From an uncultured Lachnospiraceae bacterium (GTDB lineage Bacteria; Bacillota; Clostridia; Lachnospirales; Lachnospiraceae), in NCBI GenBank assembly GCA_946639085.1, contig CAMPBP010000044.1:1-8537 (forward strand): a stretch of DNA of 8,537 nt. Direction: 5' to 3'. The position numbers were made by a program, and so were the translations under genes. Below are positions 1-6,351 of the stretch, piece by piece. Within the stretch, counting starts at the first letter, position 1; each line of letters begins with the position of its first letter. The notes beneath the pieces are model-generated. The model searched no databases, was not told the DNA's origin, and saw only the letters and a list, made by a program, of their open reading frames with translations.

Positions 1-1283
1 CTCCCGAATACAACGGATACAAGGTTTACTGGGAGGACGGCGCTCAGGTAACATCACCCAGAGATATCGCGATCATTGATGAAGTAAACAATGTTACAAG
101 CTTTAATGATGTTAAGACCATGGATAAAGACGAGGCCATCGCCAAAGGTCTTTATAACGTGATCGGAAAAGAGATTGACGATCTTTATATGGCAGAGCTT
201 AAAAAGCAGATCATCCATCCCGAGATCATCAAGGCTGTGGCTAAAGATATCAAGATAGTTTATACACCTTTTAACGGTACGGGTAATGTGCCGGTAAGAA
301 GGATATTAAGCGAGCTTGGATTTGAGAACGTATACGTTGTGCCCGAGCAGGAAATGCCCGATCCCAACTTTACCACGCTTGAATATCCCAATCCCGAAGA
401 TCCCAAGGCATTTACCCTTGCACTTAAGCTTGCCAAGGAAAAGAAGGCAGACGTTGTGCTCGCTACCGATCCCGACGCAGACAGACTCGGTATCTACGCT
501 TACGATACGATCTCGGGCGAGTATGTTCCTTTTACGGGCAATATGTCCGGTATGCTCATTGCCGAGTATATCTTAAGAGAACGTACAAAACTCGGTACCA
601 TGCCTAAAAATCCCGCCCTTGTAAAGACTATCGTTACCACGAATATGGCAGATCCCATAGCCGAGAAGTACAATGTAAAGCTTATCGAGGTTCTTACAGG
701 ATTTAAGTATATAGGCGAGCAGATAAAGTGGTTTTTGGAGAGAGGCACATACAATTATGTATTCGGCCTGGAAGAAAGCTACGGATGTCTTGCGGGAACC
801 CATGCAAGAGACAAAGATGCGGTTGTAGCCGTTATGTGCCTTTGCGAAGTGGCTGCATGGTGCAAGTACAACAACATTACTCTTTGGGATCAGATGCTCA
901 ACATCTACAAAGAGTTCGGATATTTCAAAGAAGATCTTTACACCATCACTCTTAAGGGTATGGACGGATCTGAAAAGATCAAGGCTATCATGGAAGGTTT
1001 GCGTGCAAATCCTCCCAAGAAGTTCGGCGATCTTAACGTTAAGTTCTTCAGAGACTATAAGAACGATACATGTACCGAACTTGCAACCGGAAAGGTTACT
1101 TCAACCGGACTTCCCACTTCGGATGTTCTGTACTTTGACCTTGATAACAATTCATGGTGTTGTGCAAGACCTTCGGGAACGGAACCCAAGATCAAGTTCT
1201 ACATAGGTGTTAAGGGTGATTCCCTTGAAGACAGCGCAAAGAAGGCCGAAAAGCTTAAAGAGGATCTTAAAGCAGTCCTTTAA
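1..1283 (+). CDS. Phosphoglucomutase / phosphomannomutase family protein (alpha-D-phosphohexomutase), 5' end outside window
   Basis: Interconverts hexose-6-phosphate and hexose-1-phosphate (probably glucose) in the cytoplasm, supplying glucose-1-P for nucleotide sugars. The frame is open from base 3, so the ATG at 120 is internal, not the start: the 39 codons before it read as family sequence (YNGYKVYWEDGAQ, then a P-R-D-I-A stretch). About 426 residues are visible. The long bacterial phosphoglucomutases run to roughly 550-580, so the N-terminal domain with the catalytic phosphoserine lies off the window. Three signature loops are present: the metal-binding DPDADR at 468-485, the sugar-recognition GLEES at 765-779, and the phosphate-binding RPSGTEPK at 1167-1190. 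The stop is 6 bases before the next gene, so they are probably co-transcribed. The family call is secure. The preference for glucose over mannose or another hexose is inferred from the long-form architecture. Confidence 0.93.
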   Translation, partial: PEYNGYKVYWEDGAQVTSPRDIAIIDEVNNVTSFNDVKTMDKDEAIAKGLYNVIGKEIDDLYMAELKKQIIHPEIIKAVAKDIKIVYTPFNGTGNVPVRRILSELGFENVYVVPEQEMPDPNFTTLEYPNPEDPKAFTLALKLAKEKKADVVLATDPDADRLGIYAYDTISGEYVPFTGNMSGMLIAEYILRERTKLGTMPKNPALVKTIVTTNMADPIAEKYNVKLIEVLTGFKYIGEQIKWFLERGTYNYVFGLEESYGCLAGTHARDKDAVVAVMCLCEVAAWCKYNNITLWDQMLNIYKEFGYFKEDLYTITLKGMDGSEKIKAIMEGLRANPPKKFGDLNVKFFRDYKNDTCTELATGKVTSTGLPTSDVLYFDLDNNSWCCARPSGTEPKIKFYIGVKGDSLEDSAKKAEKLKEDLKAVL

Positions 1284-1289
1284 GGAAAA

Positions 1290-3629
1290 ATGGGTATGGG
1301 TAACATAGCTAAAACCCGTGCTTATCTTAAGCGAAACGGGATAGTAAATACATACTACGCAGCAAAGGAACGTCTTTCCAAACAGGAAGACGTTCCTTAT
1401 GATTTTCAAAAACTGAGCGAAGAGCAGAGAACTTCCCAGATAAAGGCTTGCGATAAGAGTCCTGTTAAGTTTGGCGTGGTCGTTCCCGTATACGAAACTA
1501 AAGAAGAGTATCTTCGTGCCATGATCGAATCCGTACTCGATCAGACATACAAAAACTTTGAACTCATACTCGCAGATGCATCAGTAAGCGGCAGACCCGA
1601 AAGCGTTATAACATCTTACGAAGACGAAAGGATCGTCTACGTAAGATTATCCGAGAACAAAGGAATATCGGAGAACTCCAATGAAGCGCTTAAGCACGTT
1701 ACCGGAGATTATACGGCGCTTCTGGATCACGACGATCTGCTTACAGAGGACGCACTTTTTGAAGTTGCAACGGCGATACTGAAGGCCCGTGCAAAAGGCG
1801 CGACTCCGCTGTTTATCTACTCTGACGAGGATAAGTGCAACAGTGATGCAACCAGGTTTTACGAGCCAAATATTAAACCTGAATTTAATTTAGACTACCT
1901 TTTATCCAATAATTATGTGTGCCATCTGTCCGTATTTGAGAGCAATCTTATCAAAGAAACAGGCTTCAGAAAGGACTATGACGGAGCACAGGATCACGAT
2001 ATCATCTTAAGAACCGCAGGAAGACTCGCCCTTGAAGGCAAAGAAAACGAGATAGTTCATATCTCGAAAGTCCTGTATCATTGGCGCTGCCACGAAGATT
2101 CCACGGCAGCCAATCCCGAGAGCAAAGATTATGCATACGAAGCCGGAAGAAGAGCGGTGGAAGACTTTGCGGGCGTAAGTGTATCACATACGCTTCACAA
2201 AGGATTTTTCCATGCGGACTATCAAAATCAACTCTTTATTAAGCGTAAGGATGTTGCGGCGGTGGGCGGCTTCATATTTGACGGAAATAAAATAACAGGC
2301 GGTCCCTATGAATCACCGGTCAAGCTCTTCTGTAAAAACATGAATAAATTTTATTCCGGATACCTTCATCGGGCACATTGCACCATGGATATGTTCGCTC
2401 TCGACATAAGAGCGCTAACGCCCAATCCAAGCCTTTCTTTCGTTTACGGCAACCTGTTATTTAATTGTGAGAAGAAGATATCGGAAATTAAATCACGAAA
2501 GATCTCACGTCCGGAACAGGAAAAACTGATCGAAGAATGCGTCAAGAAATACAGTTTTGAATTTGCAGAGGTGGCAAGAGAGAAGAACATGAGGCTTCTT
2601 TTCGATCCAAAGCATGTTAAATGGGCAGATTACGGATATGAAACAAAAGAGGACAGGCTTCCGGTGAGTGTTGTCGTTCCCAATTATAACGGCGCCGAAT
2701 TCATTAAACCCTGCCTGGACAGCCTCCTTGCAACAAAACCTCTTCCCAATGAGATAATCGTCGTAGACAACGGATCTACGGATGAAAGTGCAAAGATACT
2801 GTCTGATTATGAAGGTAATCCCGGCGTTAAAGTTATTCATCATGACAAAAATCTCGGATTTACGGGTGCGGTGAATCACGGCATCGTGAATTCCTGCTCA
2901 CCGTATGTATATCTTCTCAACAACGATACAACGATCGAACCGGATGCGATCAATAACCTCGTCAAGGTGTTCGAAGGCCGCAAAAAGCTGTTTTCTGCGG
3001 GCTCTTTGATGGTTGCCATGGACAATAAAGAACTTATCGATAACGCAGGTGATTATTATAATCTCTTTGGATATGCCCGCGCATACAAGTCCGGTAAATC
3101 ACGATTAAACTACAGTGTGGATAAGATCAGAAATACATTCTCTGCCTGCGCCGGAGCTGCAATGTACCGAAAAGACGTGCTGGGAAAGACAGGTCTTTTC
3201 GACGACAGACATTTTGCATACCTTGAAGACGTGGATCTTGGATACAGGGCAAGAATATACGGATATAAAAACGTTAATGCCGCCTCATCGGTGGTTTATC
3301 ACAAGGGCAGTGCGGCTTCGGGTTCAAAGCACAATGCCTTCAAGGTTTCAAATTCTTCAAGAAACGCTGTATACGTGGCAATGAAGAACCAGCCTGCGCT
3401 TCAGTACATATGCAATTTCCCCTTCTTATTTGCCGGTGTGCTTATAAAGAGCCTTTTCTTTATGCGTAAAGGCCTTGTTAAAGAATACGTTAAAGGAACA
3501 ATTAACGGAGTAAAAAATTCCCTTTCCAAAGAGGGCTTAGCTCACCATGTTCCCTTTAAGTTAAGACATATTCCAAACTATTTTAAGATTCAGCTTTCAA
3601 TCATCGGTTCCACGCTGTTTTTTAAGTGA
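1290..3629 (+). CDS. Double-domain GT2 glycosyltransferase (rhamnosyltransferase-like), 779 aa
   Basis: Probably adds one or two sugars to a lipid-linked surface polysaccharide at the inner membrane face. The first GT2 domain spans about residues 60-268: VVVPVYE strand, DHDD at 146-149 as nucleotide-sugar/metal motif, SDED at 178-181, QDHD at 234-237 and a YHWR motif at 263-266. A linker of about 185 residues follows. The second GT2 domain spans about 458-675: VVVPNYNG, VVDNGSTD, NLGFTGAVN, NND at 544-546, and EDVD at 646-649 as catalytic-base region. The C-terminus is hydrophobic then basic (about 705-779) and may be membrane-associated. The ATG at 1290 lies only 3 bases after AAGGA (1282-1286); the in-frame ATG at 1296 has a better spacing of 9, so either may be used. 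Donor and acceptor cannot be told from sequence. Both domains keep their acidic motifs, so a bifunctional enzyme is plausible. Confidence 0.92.
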   Translation: MGMGNIAKTRAYLKRNGIVNTYYAAKERLSKQEDVPYDFQKLSEEQRTSQIKACDKSPVKFGVVVPVYETKEEYLRAMIESVLDQTYKNFELILADASVSGRPESVITSYEDERIVYVRLSENKGISENSNEALKHVTGDYTALLDHDDLLTEDALFEVATAILKARAKGATPLFIYSDEDKCNSDATRFYEPNIKPEFNLDYLLSNNYVCHLSVFESNLIKETGFRKDYDGAQDHDIILRTAGRLALEGKENEIVHISKVLYHWRCHEDSTAANPESKDYAYEAGRRAVEDFAGVSVSHTLHKGFFHADYQNQLFIKRKDVAAVGGFIFDGNKITGGPYESPVKLFCKNMNKFYSGYLHRAHCTMDMFALDIRALTPNPSLSFVYGNLLFNCEKKISEIKSRKISRPEQEKLIEECVKKYSFEFAEVAREKNMRLLFDPKHVKWADYGYETKEDRLPVSVVVPNYNGAEFIKPCLDSLLATKPLPNEIIVVDNGSTDESAKILSDYEGNPGVKVIHHDKNLGFTGAVNHGIVNSCSPYVYLLNNDTTIEPDAINNLVKVFEGRKKLFSAGSLMVAMDNKELIDNAGDYYNLFGYARAYKSGKSRLNYSVDKIRNTFSACAGAAMYRKDVLGKTGLFDDRHFAYLEDVDLGYRARIYGYKNVNAASSVVYHKGSAASGSKHNAFKVSNSSRNAVYVAMKNQPALQYICNFPFLFAGVLIKSLFFMRKGLVKEYVKGTINGVKNSLSKEGLAHHVPFKLRHIPNYFKIQLSIIGSTLFFK
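1365..1398 (+). repeat. Strong intragenic inverted repeat (hairpin) near the 5' end of the double GT2 gene
   Basis: Bases 1365-1379 pair with 1385-1398 in a 14-bp stem with a single bulged T (1377) and a 5-base AAACA loop (1380-1384). It lies about 75 bases inside the coding region. A short run of T appears only several bases downstream and is interrupted, so it does not fit a normal intrinsic terminator. Its pairing is far better than expected by chance in coding sequence, but its function is unknown. It could be an mRNA stability or processing element between the mutase and glycosyltransferase parts of the transcript. Confidence 0.7.
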
Positions 3630-3659
3630 TTTTCAGGGCATTTCTGTCTTAAAAAAATC

Positions 3660-3696
3660 TTAATTTGTAAATACAGTTTCGGGATTGTAAAATTAA
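3660..3696 (+). promoter_or_regulatory. Candidate sigma-A promoter for the priming transferase, with embedded repeats
   Basis: A -35-like TTGTAA (3665-3670) and a -10-like TAAAAT (3688-3693) are separated by exactly 17 bases, with transcription expected to start near 3700. The element fills the AT-rich 100-base gap (3630-3729) between the double GT2 gene and the priming transferase. It contains a direct repeat TTGTAAA (3665-3671 and 3685-3691, 20 bp apart) and is flanked by the inverted arms TTAATTT (3660-3666) and AAATTAA (3690-3696). I see no convincing terminator in the gap, so read-through from upstream is also likely. AT-rich sequence yields such matches by chance, hence moderate confidence. 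Confidence 0.5.
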
Positions 3697-3711
3697 CAAA
3701 GGTATAGGGCG

Positions 3712-3718
3712 AAGGAGG
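3712..3718 (+). promoter_or_regulatory. Ribosome binding site AAGGAGG that fixes a TTG start
   Basis: A near-perfect Shine-Dalgarno sequence sits 11 bases before TTG 3730. No ATG or GTG lies in frame between it and the conserved protein start, so the TTG is the best-supported initiation codon. The spacing is slightly long. Confidence 0.75.
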
Positions 3719-3729
3719 CGTTATTCTTT

Positions 3730-5136
3730 TTGATAAAAGACAATCAAAAAAATTTTAACAGACTTCGTCTGGTAATAGATGCCCTAATTGCAGTCGGAAC
3801 TTACTTTCTTGCTTGGTTTATCAAGTTTGAAAGTTTTTTTGCGGTTGACGATGAAGTCGGACGACTCTCGAACGATTACTACTTCAGTGCGCTGTGGTTC
3901 ATCGTTCCGGGATTTTTGTTCCTTTATTACTTCTTTGACACCTATACGCCAAAACGCGGACACAGATTTTCGGGTGAAGTCGGAGGCATATTCAAAGCCA
4001 ACATATTCGGCGCTGCTATCATCCTCATCGTTTTGCAGTTGATCAAACAGACCGACTTCTCGCGTTCGATGATCTTTATTTTTGTCGCGTTTAATACTTT
4101 CATTGTTACTTTGGTACATTTCTTTTTACAGAAGATACTGGGTACCTTAAGAAAGAAAGGTTACAACGTTAAATACGTTCTGCTCGTAGGCTATTCCCGT
4201 ACGACGGAAGAGTATATAAAAAGAATCTTTGCAAATCCCCAGTGGGGATATTACATAAGAGGTATCCTTGATGACGAAGTTCCGGTGGGAACCGAGTACA
4301 AAGGGATAAAGGTTCTCGGACATATCGCAAATCTTGATATGATACTTGAGAACAGCAGTCTTGATGAGATCGCTATCACCATCGGCCTGAAAGATTATAA
4401 CAGACTTGAAGAGATAGTTGACAGATGCGAGAAATCGGGAGTTCATACGAAGTTTATTCCCGATTACATGAGCATTATACCCTCCATGCCTTATACCGAA
4501 GATATTCAGGGCCTGTCAGCCATCAACATAAGATACGTTCCTCTTTCCAATACCTTTAACCAGATAGTGAAAAGAGTGTTCGACGTTTTCTTTGCACTGA
4601 TAGGCATTATCTTAACTTCGCCGATAATGCTCGTTTGTGCGATACTGGTTAAGACTTCAAGCGAAGGCCCTGTGATCTTTAAACAGGAAAGAGTCGGCCT
4701 TCACAACAAGCACTTTTGGATGTACAAGTTCCGCTCCATGAGGATGCAGGACGAGAACAGCGAAAAGAAAGCCTGGACCACCAAAGACGATCCGAGGGTT
4801 ACGAAGGTGGGAGCGGTGCTTAGAAAAACAAGTCTTGATGAACTGCCTCAGTTATTTAACATACTTAAAGGCGATATGAGCCTTGTGGGTCCCAGACCTG
4901 AAAGACCTCAGTTCGTTGAGCAGTTCAAAGAAGAGATACCCCGTTACATGATAAAGCATCAGGTTCGTCCCGGTCTTACGGGATGGGCCCAGGTTAACGG
5001 ATACCGCGGAGACACTTCCATATATAAAAGAATCGAATACGATCTTTTCTATATCGAGAACTGGTCGATGTGGCTTGATCTACGGATAATATTCCGCACA
5101 TTCTTTGTGGGATTTATTAATAAAAACGCCTATTAG
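3730..5136 (+). CDS. Undecaprenyl-phosphate sugar-1-phosphate transferase (priming glycosyltransferase, WcaJ/CpsE-like), 468 aa
   Basis: Starts polysaccharide repeat-unit synthesis by moving a sugar-1-phosphate, probably glucose-1-P from UDP-glucose, onto undecaprenyl phosphate in the membrane. The N-terminal part holds about four hydrophobic segments (roughly residues 12-31, 52-70, 92-108, 114-135), then a cytosolic Rossmann-like CoA_binding_3 region (about 147-245, starting YVLLVGYSR). The C-terminal bacterial sugar transferase domain starts with KRVFDVFFAL and a membrane segment at 283-306. It keeps KFRSM (333-337), the catalytic Asp-Glu pair in SLDELPQ (D370, E371), LVGPRPE (385-391), RPGLTGWAQVNG (413-424) and GYRGDT (424-429), which resembles glucose-priming enzymes. 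Length is normal for the polytopic class. The LCP gene follows 20 bases later, so the two are probably an operon. The first sugar is inferred, not proven. Confidence 0.95.
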   Translation: MIKDNQKNFNRLRLVIDALIAVGTYFLAWFIKFESFFAVDDEVGRLSNDYYFSALWFIVPGFLFLYYFFDTYTPKRGHRFSGEVGGIFKANIFGAAIILIVLQLIKQTDFSRSMIFIFVAFNTFIVTLVHFFLQKILGTLRKKGYNVKYVLLVGYSRTTEEYIKRIFANPQWGYYIRGILDDEVPVGTEYKGIKVLGHIANLDMILENSSLDEIAITIGLKDYNRLEEIVDRCEKSGVHTKFIPDYMSIIPSMPYTEDIQGLSAINIRYVPLSNTFNQIVKRVFDVFFALIGIILTSPIMLVCAILVKTSSEGPVIFKQERVGLHNKHFWMYKFRSMRMQDENSEKKAWTTKDDPRVTKVGAVLRKTSLDELPQLFNILKGDMSLVGPRPERPQFVEQFKEEIPRYMIKHQVRPGLTGWAQVNGYRGDTSIYKRIEYDLFYIENWSMWLDLRIIFRTFFVGFINKNAY

Positions 5137-5156
5137 GCAAATACGTTGGAGGAAAT

Positions 5157-6248
5157 ATGGCTAACAGAAGAAAGAAAGCCAACAAGACAGGAAAGGTTGC
5201 ACTTTTCCTTGTTGAATTATTGGTACTTGCCGTAATGATCGCAGGCTTATGGTTCGTTATCAAAGCAACGGGCGGTAAGGATTCGGACGGAAAGAATACC
5301 GGTGTTCAGAAAGTTTCTATCAAAGAAGACGACATCATCGTTAAGATGAATGAGAACGTTAAGAACAACGAGACCATGAAGGGTTACAGAAACATCGCAT
5401 TGTTCGGTGTTGACTCCCGTACAGGTGCTCTTACACAGAAGACTCGTACCGATACTATCATGATCGCATCGATAAATCTTGCAACAAAGGAAGTTAAGCT
5501 CTGCTCGGTTTACAGAGATACTTACCTTAATCAGATGGGTGGAACCGATTCATTCGGAAAATGTAACGCATCATACGCATACGGCGGTGCCGAGCAGGCC
5601 ATCATGATGCTTAACTCAAATCTCGATATGGACATCACAGACTTCATTACCATCGGTTTTGAAGGCTTAAGAGACGTGATCGACGCTCTCGGCGGTGTTG
5701 AGATCGAAGTTGACGAAGAAGAGATCAAGCACATCAACAACTACCAGATATCCATGGTAGAAAGCATGGGCGGAAGCTACACACCCGTTACAAAGGTGGG
5801 ATATCAGACTCTGGACGGACTTCAGGCTACAGCATACTGCCGAATCAGATATACAGCAGGTAACGACTTTAAGCGTACCGAGAGACAGCGTGAAGTATTA
5901 AAGGCTACTCTTGATAAAGCAAAGACAGCATCCGTTTCGGATCTTACAAAGATCTGTAACAACGTATTCAGTGAAGTTTACACCTCTCTGGATCTTAACG
6001 AGATACTTGAGATCTTAACCGAAGTTACACAGTACAACATTGTAGATGAGGGCGGATTCCCCGAGGAATCTATGGTAACAACCGGAACGATCGGTTCAAA
6101 GGGAAGCTGTGTTATTCCTCTTGACCTTGAATCAAACGTAGTATGGTTACATGAGTTCCTCTTCGATGAGAGCGGATACACACCTTCGGAGAACGTATCA
6201 AACTACAGCGTTCAGATCTACAAAGATACATCACCTTACATTCAGTAA
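5157..6248 (+). CDS. LytR-CpsA-Psr (LCP) family cell-wall polymer ligase, 363 aa
   Basis: LCP proteins act outside the membrane, transferring undecaprenyl-pyrophosphate-linked glycopolymers to peptidoglycan. A basic N-terminus (RRKKANK) precedes one membrane segment at about residues 14-36, giving a type II topology with the enzyme domain outside. The LCP core runs from about 78 to 255: GVDSR (84-88), RTDT (97-100), SVYRDT (117-122), a DALGGVEIEV strand (176-185), YCRIRY (227-232) and RTERQREVL (240-248). The arginines and aspartates that contact the pyrophosphate group are present, so it should be active. Residues 256-363 form a C-terminal extension with no motif I recognise. GGAGG at 5148-5152 sits 4 bases before the ATG. 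It follows the priming transferase closely and ends at a strong terminator, so it is the last gene of its transcript. Confidence 0.95.
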   Translation: MANRRKKANKTGKVALFLVELLVLAVMIAGLWFVIKATGGKDSDGKNTGVQKVSIKEDDIIVKMNENVKNNETMKGYRNIALFGVDSRTGALTQKTRTDTIMIASINLATKEVKLCSVYRDTYLNQMGGTDSFGKCNASYAYGGAEQAIMMLNSNLDMDITDFITIGFEGLRDVIDALGGVEIEVDEEEIKHINNYQISMVESMGGSYTPVTKVGYQTLDGLQATAYCRIRYTAGNDFKRTERQREVLKATLDKAKTASVSDLTKICNNVFSEVYTSLDLNEILEILTEVTQYNIVDEGGFPEESMVTTGTIGSKGSCVIPLDLESNVVWLHEFLFDESGYTPSENVSNYSVQIYKDTSPYIQ

Positions 6249-6258
6249 TGAGTATTTC

Positions 6259-6292
6259 AAAGGAGAAATGCGAAAGCGTTTCTCCTTTTTTT
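6259..6292 (+). terminator. Intrinsic (rho-independent) terminator after the LCP gene
   Basis: A 13-bp stem (6259-6271 paired with 6276-6288, one U-G wobble) closes on a GAAA tetraloop and merges into a run of seven T (6286-6292). It begins 10 bases after the LCP stop codon. This closes the polysaccharide transcript. Confidence 0.95.
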
Positions 6293-6301
6293 GTTATTTC
6301 A

Positions 6302-6310
6302 TGGTATAAT
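6302..6310 (+). promoter_or_regulatory. Extended -10 promoter for the 344-aa glycosyltransferase gene
   Basis: TGG followed by a perfect TATAAT (6305-6310) forms an extended -10 element only 9 bases after the terminator T-run. The -35 position falls inside the terminator stem and T-run and has no good TTGACA match, which fits recognition through the extended -10. The start site should be near 6316-6318, leaving a leader of about 30 bases. Confidence 0.65.
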
Positions 6311-6318
6311 ATCGGGGA

Positions 6319-6351
6319 ATGATATTTGAAAGGCAATTAAGTTTACGATGA
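6319..6351 (+). CDS. Possible 10-codon leader ORF overlapping the glycosyltransferase start (speculative)
   Basis: ATG 6319 opens a reading frame of ten codons (MIFERQLSLR) that stops at TGA 6349-6351, overlapping the next gene's ATG (6348-6350) as ATGA. The predicted transcription start is only 1-3 bases upstream, so it would be read leaderless or nearly so. It could couple translation into the main gene, whose own GAAAGG (6328-6333) is a distant 14 bases from its ATG. A frame this short can easily occur by chance. Confidence 0.25.
   Translation: MIFERQLSLR

Noticed and set aside
120..1283. ATG 120 as the true start of the phosphohexomutase
   Set aside because: The same frame is open back to base 3 and the upstream residues match the family, so the gene continues past the left window edge.
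2505..2879. 124-residue - strand frame inside the double GT2 gene
   Set aside because: It overlaps the linker and the conserved VVVPNYNG/VVDNGSTD start of the second GT2 domain, and its own translation shows no family features.
3630..3664. Possible terminator after the double GT2 gene (GATTTT ... AAAAATC)
   Set aside because: Only about six A-T-rich pairs across a loop of nearly 20 bases and no T-run after a GC stem, too weak to call.
3784..4119. 111-residue - strand frame opposite the N-terminal part of the priming transferase
   Set aside because: Opposite a clear polytopic membrane protein segment, low-complexity charged translation, no start signals.
4235..4249. Small inverted repeat ATCCCC-AGT-GGGGAT in the priming transferase gene
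   Set aside because: Six base pairs inside coding sequence; such short palindromes are expected by chance.
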